Of a stretch of DNA of 5,546 bases, positions 1-4,842 are shown piece by piece. The DNA comes from Robiginitomaculum sp. (GTDB lineage Bacteria > Pseudomonadota > Alphaproteobacteria > Caulobacterales > Maricaulaceae). The first letter of the stretch is position 1, and each line of letters opens with the position of its first letter. The stretch is from assembly GCA_002733485.1 (NCBI GenBank), contig NVVU01000068.1:9916-15461 (forward strand), in the 5' to 3' direction. Position numbers and translations under genes: made by a program. The notes below the pieces were generated by a model. That model saw nothing but the letters and a program-made list of their open reading frames with translations, was not told the origin of the DNA and searched no databases.

Positions 1-390
1 AGCCAGGCTGCAGGGTGCCAGTATTGCATGGCGCATACGGCCCACTCAGCAGCGGCGGCCGGAGCGGATATCGGGAAAATTGAAAAGGTATGGGAGTTTG
101 AATCTTCGGCGCTTTTTAGCGATGCGGAACGGGTAGTGCTGGGCATTGCCCGCGACAGTGCGCAAATTCCCAATGCGGTGAATGATGCTGATTTTGAAAT
201 GCTTAAATCTCATTATTCAGAGCGCCAGATTATTGAAATTATGGGGGTTATTTCAATTTTTGGGTTTTTGAACCGCTGGAATGATACCCTGGCTACAACG
301 CTGGAGGCATTGCCGTTAAACTTTGGCAAAGAACACCTTGGCACCAGCGGCTGGGACCCCAAAAAACATCTTGAAGCCCCGGACGACTAA
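1..390 (+). CDS. Carboxymuconolactone decarboxylase / AhpD-like family protein, C-terminal part (5' truncated by window)
   Basis: The frame is open from the first base and ends at TAA 388-390, giving 129 visible residues. The first ATG (base 28) is not the real start. The codons just before it (16-27) read C-Q-Y-C, followed by M-A-H-T-A-H, which is the redox CxxC plus His signature of the CMD/AhpD alpha-helical family. Starting at base 28 would remove both cysteines, so the gene begins upstream of the window. Further on, the stretch Y-S-E-R-Q-I-I-E-I-M-G-V followed by F-G-F-L-N-R-W-N-D-T is the conserved helix typical of this family in proteobacteria. Relatives of this type are usually about 180-200 aa, so roughly a third is missing. 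Family members are cytoplasmic peroxidase-like, disulfide-active or decarboxylase proteins. The CxxC favours a redox role over true carboxymuconolactone decarboxylation, but the substrate is unknown. It converges on the TonB receptor gene across a shared hairpin terminator. Confidence 0.88.
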   Translation, partial: SQAAGCQYCMAHTAHSAAAAGADIGKIEKVWEFESSALFSDAERVVLGIARDSAQIPNAVNDADFEMLKSHYSERQIIEIMGVISIFGFLNRWNDTLATTLEALPLNFGKEHLGTSGWDPKKHLEAPDD

Positions 391-403
391 GCGCATTTCA
401 GAT

Positions 404-432
404 AAAAAAGCGGGGCCATAAGGCCCCGCTTT
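404..432. terminator. Bidirectional rho-independent terminator between convergent genes
   Basis: The stem AAAGCGGGGCC (407-417) pairs perfectly with GGCCCCGCTTT (422-432) around the 4-base loop ATAA. Bases 404-409 are all A, so a transcript of the minus strand ends in GC-rich stem plus a run of six U, the classic intrinsic terminator for the receptor gene, whose stop lies 24 bases away. On the plus strand only CTTT follows the GC stem, so termination of the CMD gene is probably weaker but possible. Confidence 0.9.
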
Positions 433-455
433 CACAGTTCGAATTGTGCCTCGGC

Positions 456-2903
456 TTAATTGAACCGGTAGCGTGCCCGCACGCCAACAGATCGTGGTGG
501 CAATACGTTGGTGAGGAAGCTGCGTACAGAAGCTCCGTTAATGGTCTGGTTGGACAATCGCGTTGACTGTACCCCGGTTTCGGCAAACTCGTTAAACACG
601 TTTTTGACGTAGGTGGAAAATGACCAATTGTTAGTGTCATAAACGATGGAGGCATTGGCAATGCCAAAGCTGTCCAGTGTCAGGCTGTTGCCTCGTGCCC
701 CGGTTCTGGAGAGAACATTGCCCTGCCAGGAATAGCCGGCATTGAAATGCAGCTCGTTGCCATTGGCGAGCGGATAGTCATAGGTACCAAAGACAGAGAA
801 TTGTGTTTTTGGCGAGCCAGGCAGGCGGTCGCCTTTCTTGCCGTCCTCAAAGGCAGACGAAAACCCGGGAGGGGTGAACGTGCGGATCAAAGAGGGCACA
901 TCGGCCGACAGTTTGCTGTCAGTATAGCTGAAGCTGCCACGCATGCGGAACTGTTCAGTCATGCGCCAGTCACCATTCAGCTCAATCCCCTTGGTTTTGG
1001 CACCATTGGCATTAATTGTAATCGGAATGGCGGCATTTACGGTTGCAGACGACAGTTGAGGGTCCGTCCATTCCACATAGAAAAGCGCACCATTTAAGGT
1101 GAGAGCACCGTCCAGCCACTCCGTCTTGGCGCCCACTTCATAATTGCGGGTCTGATCGGGCCCAAAGGCGCGCTCGTCAAACAGGGCGACATCGTTGACT
1201 GGGTCAGGACCAAATTGTTGGCCCGGTGCCAGATTACAATTGCCTTGTGCTGCGTTGGGGTCAAATGCCGGGCAAGGGCCGCCGCCATTGCTGCCGCCGA
1301 TGCGATACCCTTCGCTGACCGTGGCATAGACCATGGCATCATCGGAAAGGTTATATGAAGTGTTGACCTTGAACAGGGTGCCATTATCGCGTTGACCCAG
1401 ATTAGGGTCAAAGGCTCTTGCTTTCAGCTCTTTGAAGGTCTGAGGCACGAAGCCCGGGTCAAACAGCGGGAAATCAACACTGCTGGAAATCTGCAGATTA
1501 TATTTGAAATAACGACCACCGGCGGTGATTTGCCATTTGTCGGTGATATCAAAGCCGACTTCACCAAAAACAGCTTTTTCAACCAGCTTGCTGGTGCCTG
1601 TCGAGAAATATTCTAGATCATCCGGGCGGTTAAAGCCCGCGAAGGCGGCATAGCCCGGTGTGAATTCTGCTGAAGTGCCGACGGTTTCAAACTGGTTGTA
1701 AAATCCACCAATGATCCAGTTATAGCGCGCATCATTTGTCGAAACGAGCCGAACCTCCTGATTAATAAAGGTATTTTTCTGGTCTTCCCGGGTGAGGGCG
1801 GTAAAGGTGGGGAAGGTTTCGTATGAATATTCCAGGCTGATCAGCAGATCCGTTTGGTCACGTTGACCATTTTCGGTAAATTTACCAAGGCCGGTGGCTG
1901 ACGTCAGCTCCGCAAAGCCAAGATCAGCAATGACTTCAAGGGCAAGCAATTTATTTTTCTCATGGTTGGGTTCAAGAACGCGGCTGGCGGACTCATACTT
2001 GCCGGTCGGGACCTGACCGCGACGGCTGGAAACGGTGCGCCCTTCATTATCTTCATCCTGAAAATAATAGGTGAGGGTGGCGTCGATAGCATTCACCGGC
2101 TGCCAGCGGGCGGCCACCCGTCCTGAGAGAACTTTCTGGCCATTTGCGTCTTTGGCCGGGTTGAAATTGGCGGCCCGGGCAGCGGGATCACTAAAGTTCG
2201 GATCCGGCTCGGAAACGCCGATCTGTTTGACTACGAACGGATAGTCTACGAAACCAACATCGTTCAGGTAATCAACAGAACCGCGCAGTGCAAAGGTGTC
2301 AGAGACCGGCAGGTTGAAGGTCAGACCATTGTTGGTACTGACACCACTGCTTTCCTGGGTGACATAGGCTTCGGTGCGTACCTCCAGCATGGGGTCGCTG
2401 AAATTTGGCTTGTTGGGAATGTATCGAATGGCCCCGCCAAGAGTGCCAGCACCATAAAGCGTGCCTTGTGGTCCCAACAGTACTTCGACGCGCTGTAAGT
2501 CATTCAGTTTCAGGTCAAGAAACATCGGGACTTCACCAAGATAGGTGGCAACAGTGCCGCCACCATCATTATTGCCGCCCTGGCCGATCGGGTCAGCATT
2601 CAGGCCGCGTACAATGAGAAGATTGCTATTGCGGCCACCCTGGTCGATGACATTGATGCCGGGGACATAGGCAAGCACATCAGAGATATCTACAAACCCC
2701 TGTTCTTCAATGCGGGCGCCATCTACGGCAGCGATATTGATGGGGACGTCCTGAACCGTGCCGGCGCGTCGTGTGGCTGTGACCACGATGGCGTCCTCTT
2801 TTACGGTTTCAGCATCTTGTGCCTGTGCTGTAAACGGTGCGGCACTTGCCATAAGCACTAAGGCACTGGCGGACATGGCTAATCTGGATTTGGCTTTGGA
2901 CAT
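456..2903 (-). CDS. TonB-dependent outer membrane receptor, 815 aa
   Basis: This is a complete TonB-dependent receptor for energised uptake of a ligand across the outer membrane, driven by TonB-ExbB-ExbD. The start chosen is ATG at 2903. It is preceded at 8 nt by GAGGGA and opens a clear Sec signal peptide: basic K3/K5/R7, hydrophobic core about 9-22, likely cleavage after A28 in T-A-Q-A. A longer reading from GTG at 2972 has no ribosome site and would bury the signal peptide. The TonB box is about residues 37-44 (D-A-I-V-V-T-A-T). The plug spans about 38-166, with P-G-I at 81-83, V-R-G-L at 98-101, R-V-E-V-L-L-G-P-Q-G-T-L-Y-G at 138-151 and G-G-A-I-R-Y at 156-161. The rest is a 22-strand-type barrel ending in Y-R-F-N. 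Two cysteines, C544 and C556, lie in a Gly/Pro-rich stretch and probably form a disulfide in an external loop. No CarboxypepD-like N-terminal extension or STN signalling domain is present, so it is neither SusC-like nor a FecA-type transducer. The subfamily resembles receptors common in sphingomonads; the ligand is unknown. Confidence 0.95.
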   Translation of the reverse strand: MSKAKSRLAMSASALVLMASAAPFTAQAQDAETVKEDAIVVTATRRAGTVQDVPINIAAVDGARIEEQGFVDISDVLAYVPGINVIDQGGRNSNLLIVRGLNADPIGQGGNNDGGGTVATYLGEVPMFLDLKLNDLQRVEVLLGPQGTLYGAGTLGGAIRYIPNKPNFSDPMLEVRTEAYVTQESSGVSTNNGLTFNLPVSDTFALRGSVDYLNDVGFVDYPFVVKQIGVSEPDPNFSDPAARAANFNPAKDANGQKVLSGRVAARWQPVNAIDATLTYYFQDEDNEGRTVSSRRGQVPTGKYESASRVLEPNHEKNKLLALEVIADLGFAELTSATGLGKFTENGQRDQTDLLISLEYSYETFPTFTALTREDQKNTFINQEVRLVSTNDARYNWIIGGFYNQFETVGTSAEFTPGYAAFAGFNRPDDLEYFSTGTSKLVEKAVFGEVGFDITDKWQITAGGRYFKYNLQISSSVDFPLFDPGFVPQTFKELKARAFDPNLGQRDNGTLFKVNTSYNLSDDAMVYATVSEGYRIGGSNGGGPCPAFDPNAAQGNCNLAPGQQFGPDPVNDVALFDERAFGPDQTRNYEVGAKTEWLDGALTLNGALFYVEWTDPQLSSATVNAAIPITINANGAKTKGIELNGDWRMTEQFRMRGSFSYTDSKLSADVPSLIRTFTPPGFSSAFEDGKKGDRLPGSPKTQFSVFGTYDYPLANGNELHFNAGYSWQGNVLSRTGARGNSLTLDSFGIANASIVYDTNNWSFSTYVKNVFNEFAETGVQSTRLSNQTINGASVRSFLTNVLPPRSVGVRARYRFN

Positions 2904-2911
2904 GATATGTT

Positions 2912-2917
2912 TCCCTC
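2912..2917 (-). promoter_or_regulatory. Ribosome binding site of the TonB receptor gene
   Basis: On the minus strand this reads GAGGGA, 8 nt before the ATG at 2903. It supports that start over the in-frame GTG at 2972. It overlaps a short dyad, CCCT-N4-AGGG (2913-2924), that could partly mask it. Confidence 0.7.
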
Positions 2918-2960
2918 TTAAGGGTGAGTTTTTGCATGGTTCTCCCGGTAACAAAAGTGA

Positions 2961-2989
2961 ATTATAAATCACGAAAACAGTGTGGTATA
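2961..2989 (-). promoter_or_regulatory. Candidate promoter of the TonB receptor gene
   Basis: On the minus strand, bases 2966-2961 read TATAAT, a perfect -10 hexamer. At 17-bp spacing the -35 position (2989-2984) reads TATACC, only 3 of 6 matches to TTGACA, so an activator or alternative spacing may be involved. The predicted 5' leader is about 50 nt. Confidence 0.4.
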
Positions 2990-3077
2990 TTCAAACAGCA
3001 ACTAAAATACCCTGAAATTATTGTATCCTCCTGGTAGATTATGAATTGTAAAAAATGAGCTAAGAATTAAAAAAAAC

Positions 3078-3085
3078 AAGCGTTT
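3078..3085. promoter_or_regulatory. Possible LacI-family-like operator core
   Basis: AAGCGTTT fits the AANCGNTT centre typical of LacI-family operators. The right side (TTTACA) also fits the longer catabolite-type half site, but the left side does not, so the site is asymmetric. It lies about 100 bases before the sulfotransferase start. An eight-base degenerate match in AT-rich DNA can arise by chance. Confidence 0.2.
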
Positions 3086-3098
3086 ACACACGATTGCC

Positions 3099-3120
3099 TT
3101 TCTTCCCTGCAGGAAAGAAA
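3099..3120. repeat. Imperfect inverted repeat in the divergent control region
   Basis: TTTCTTCC (3099-3106) pairs with GGAAAGAAA (3112-3120) around CTGCA, with one bulged base in the right arm. No U-tract follows, so it is not a terminator. It lies directly before the candidate sulfotransferase promoter, a position suitable for a dimeric regulator. Confidence 0.4.
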
Positions 3121-3148
3121 TTAAGACAGTTTTGTAAATTTTTATAAC
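3121..3148 (+). promoter_or_regulatory. Weak candidate promoter for the sulfotransferase gene
   Basis: TTAAGA (3121-3126; 4 of 6 matches to TTGACA) lies 16 bp before TATAAC (3143-3148; 5 of 6 matches to TATAAT). It is the best sigma-70-like pair I see close to the gene and would give a leader of about 30 nt. AT richness makes chance matches likely. Confidence 0.3.
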
Positions 3149-3175
3149 CCATATCCACTATGGCACTCTGTTAAA

Positions 3176-3180
3176 AAGGT
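3176..3180 (+). promoter_or_regulatory. Ribosome binding site deciding the sulfotransferase start
   Basis: AAGGT lies 7 nt before the ATG at 3188. The in-frame TTG at 3182 is only 1 nt away and so cannot use it, which fixes the start at 3188. Confidence 0.5.
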
Positions 3181-3187
3181 ATTGGTG

Positions 3188-4771
3188 ATGCAAAAAAGCA
3201 ACGATGCCCCGATGAGCCTGATAAAAGGTCTGCAAAAACTGGCGGCGCTCCAGTTTAAAGGCGTGCACGGCGATGCCATTGCGATGATCCGTGCCGATGT
3301 AAACGATCCCGTACCCTATTGCCTGCTTGGCTTTGTGGCAGCGGAACATGGCAACCATATCAAGGCGGGGGAGCTGTTTGCGCGGGCTAGTACTCTGGCC
3401 CCCGGCAATGGACGCTATCTGGCTTTTCATGCCCAGGCATTAACGGTGCTTGGCCAGCATATTCAGGCCACGCAGATCGCTGACAAAGCCGCCGAGCAGC
3501 CCATAAATGACGCCTATATAGCCGATACCATCGGAGTGGTTTACAGCCGCACCGGGTTCCACGAAAAGGCGGTTCCATTTTTTGAAAAGGCGGTGAAACT
3601 GGACGCCGGTCCGGCTAATTTTCATTATAACCTTGCCGCCTCACAACAGTTTTTAGGAAATTTTATATCGGCAAAAGCGGCCTATCGGGAAACCATAGAT
3701 CGTGATCCCCATCATCACCGGGCATGGTCATCGCTAATCGGGTTGGAAAAACAAACCGCCAGTGCCAATCATATCGAAACTCTGCTTCCCCTTTTTGAGG
3801 AGCTTTCAAACCACACGGATGCGGCGTTGCATTTTGGCCATGCAATTGCAAAATCTCTGGAGGATCTGGGACAATACCCGCAAAGCCTGGACTGGTTGCG
3901 TAAAGCCAAAGTCGAAAAACGGGCCTCTTTGGGGGCAAAGGCCGGTGGTTATGATGATTTTTTTGCCGCCGCCAAACAACTGCTGGTGCCTTTGGGTGAA
4001 GAAAAAAAACGGCTCCCCGATGAGGCCCCGATTTTTATTTTCGGTCTGCCACGCACCGGGACAACCCTGGTGGATCGAATATTGTCATCTCACCGCGATG
4101 TCACAGCGGCGGGCGAGCTGAATATGTTTGCCGGTCTGGTGAAAGAGGCGGTGCAATCGCCCTCTAATATGGTGCTGGACGCAGATACGCTGATCCGGGC
4201 GGCGGGCGATCCGTTGTCCGGCATTGGCCAGGATTATCTGAATAACACCAAAGAGCTGGCCCGTGGTGCCATGCGGATGACCGATAAAATGCCGTTGAAT
4301 TTCTTTTATGCGGGGCTGATCCACCGCGCCCTTCCCAATGCGCGTTTGATTGCCCTTCGCCGTGGCGCTATGGACAGTTGCCTTAGCAATTATCGCCAGC
4401 TCTTTACGGTGCAGTATTCCTATTACAATTACACATTTTCTCTTGAGGAAACGGCCCGGTTTTACCGGGGCTTTGATGATTTGATATGCCATTGGCGACG
4501 GGTATTGCCCGCCGACCGATTCATGGAAGTGTGCTATGAAGATATCGTTCTTGATCAGGAAAATCAGACCCGAAAATTACTCGATTTTTGTGACTTAAGC
4601 TGGGATTCGGCCTGTCTGCGCTTTCATGAAAACACTGCGCCGGTATCTACCGCCAGCTCGGTTCAGGTGCGCCAGCCGCTTTACACCGGCTCGATCGGGC
4701 GCTGGAAAAAATATGGCAAGGCGCTGGATGGTCTTAAAAATGCCCTGGGGGATTTAGCCGACCAGGATTGA
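3188..4771 (+). CDS. TPR-repeat sulfotransferase family protein, 527 aa
   Basis: This is a two-part protein. Residues about 41-175 form at least four TPR-like helical repeats (near 41-74, 75-107, 108-141 and 142-175), with the typical A/G/F/Y pattern and P at repeat ends. The C-terminal half is a PAPS-dependent sulfotransferase domain. The 5'-phosphosulfate loop is F-G-L-P-R-T-G-T-T at 285-293. The 3'-phosphate motif is R391-R392...D396...S400-N-Y, with R392 and S400 eight residues apart as in known sulfotransferases. D366-K367-M-P-L-N-F and R495-Q-P-L-Y...G-R-W (to 506) are further conserved blocks of the bacterial TPR-sulfotransferase group. No signal peptide or membrane segment is seen, so it should act in the cytoplasm, where PAPS is made. 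Expected reaction: sulfate transfer from PAPS to a hydroxyl or amine of an unknown acceptor, with the TPRs perhaps holding a peptide or protein partner. It is divergent from the TonB receptor and lies 71 bp before the propeller gene on the same strand, so co-transcription with the latter is plausible. Confidence 0.92.
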   Translation: MQKSNDAPMSLIKGLQKLAALQFKGVHGDAIAMIRADVNDPVPYCLLGFVAAEHGNHIKAGELFARASTLAPGNGRYLAFHAQALTVLGQHIQATQIADKAAEQPINDAYIADTIGVVYSRTGFHEKAVPFFEKAVKLDAGPANFHYNLAASQQFLGNFISAKAAYRETIDRDPHHHRAWSSLIGLEKQTASANHIETLLPLFEELSNHTDAALHFGHAIAKSLEDLGQYPQSLDWLRKAKVEKRASLGAKAGGYDDFFAAAKQLLVPLGEEKKRLPDEAPIFIFGLPRTGTTLVDRILSSHRDVTAAGELNMFAGLVKEAVQSPSNMVLDADTLIRAAGDPLSGIGQDYLNNTKELARGAMRMTDKMPLNFFYAGLIHRALPNARLIALRRGAMDSCLSNYRQLFTVQYSYYNYTFSLEETARFYRGFDDLICHWRRVLPADRFMEVCYEDIVLDQENQTRKLLDFCDLSWDSACLRFHENTAPVSTASSVQVRQPLYTGSIGRWKKYGKALDGLKNALGDLADQD

Positions 4772-4800
4772 TTATTACTATTGCCGTTGACGCCCCAGGG
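4743..4800 (+). repeat. 8-bp inverted repeat spanning the sulfotransferase stop codon
   Basis: CCCTGGGG (4743-4750, inside the coding end) is the exact reverse complement of CCCCAGGG (4793-4800, in the gap), separated by 42 bases. The right copy overlaps the left arm of the palindrome at 4798-4809. In RNA the two copies could pair once ribosomes have left the end of the upstream gene. Confidence 0.5.
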
Positions 4801-4816
4801 AGCGCTCCCCTACATA
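4787..4816 (+). promoter_or_regulatory. Possible internal promoter for the propeller gene
   Basis: TTGACG (4787-4792; 5 of 6 matches to TTGACA) is followed after 18 bp by TACATA (4811-4816; only 3 of 6 matches to TATAAT). The palindrome at 4798-4809 falls entirely in the spacer, a common place for a repressor operator. The weak -10 keeps confidence low; the gene may instead be read from the sulfotransferase promoter. Confidence 0.28.
4798..4809. promoter_or_regulatory. Perfect 12-bp palindrome, candidate LacI-family operator
   Basis: GGGAGCGCTCCC equals its own reverse complement. It is the inner 12 bases of TGGGAGCGCTCCCA, the operator I know for CelR/CebR-type LacI-family sugar regulators in actinobacteria. 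Here the outer bases are A and C instead of T and A. As a hairpin it would have only a 4-bp stem with a 4-base loop and no U-run, so a DNA-binding site fits better than a terminator. No regulator gene is in the window. Confidence 0.5.
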
Positions 4817-4827
4817 GAGCCGGGTTT

Positions 4828-4833
4828 AGGGGA
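4828..4833 (+). promoter_or_regulatory. Ribosome binding site of the propeller gene, potentially sequestered
   Basis: AGGGGA lies 9 nt before the ATG at 4843. It is exactly complementary to TCCCCT at 4806-4811, with a 16-base loop between, so the leader could hide it. TCCCCT also forms the right arm of the palindrome at 4798-4809, so the two pairings exclude each other. Confidence 0.65.
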
Positions 4834-4842
4834 ATTTAAAAA

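Larger units (their letters stand above)
2904..3187. other. AT-rich divergent control region between receptor and sulfotransferase genes
   Basis: These 284 bases separate two divergent starts. No convincing gene is present: the only good Shine-Dalgarno-like string on the minus strand (AGGAGG near 3027-3032) is not followed by ATG, GTG or TTG at a usable distance. The region is visibly richer in A/T runs than the flanking genes. It contains a candidate receptor promoter (2961-2989), a CG-centred LacI-like site (3078-3085), an imperfect dyad (3099-3120) and a weak candidate promoter for the sulfotransferase gene (3121-3148). Confidence 0.75.

Noticed and set aside
2812..2937. Minus-strand upstream mini-gene from ATG 2937, about 41 codons, overlapping the receptor start out of frame, with GGGAGA in front.
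   Set aside because: GGGAGA is only 3 nt from the ATG, the product resembles no protein I know, and most of it is the receptor signal sequence read in another frame. It could still act as a regulatory upstream reading frame, but nothing supports that.
2904..2972. Longer receptor start at an in-frame GTG (2972).
   Set aside because: No ribosome binding site precedes it, and the extra 23 residues would sit before a well-formed signal peptide that begins at ATG 2903 with GAGGGA at 8 nt.
2967..3032. AGGAGGA on the minus strand (3032-3026) as the ribosome site of a short leader peptide.
   Set aside because: No ATG, GTG or TTG lies at a workable distance; only ATA or ATT would be available.
3182..3187. 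Sulfotransferase start at TTG 3182.
   Set aside because: The ribosome site AAGGT ends 1 nt before it. The ATG at 3188 has a 7-nt spacing and is the stronger codon.
4085..4492. 135-codon minus-strand open frame inside the sulfotransferase gene.
   Set aside because: It lies fully antisense to conserved sulfotransferase motifs, has no family resemblance and reads as a frame shadow.
4798..4809. Palindrome GGGAGCGCTCCC as a rho-independent terminator of the sulfotransferase gene.
   Set aside because: As RNA it forms at most a 4-bp stem with a 4-base loop and lacks a following U-run.
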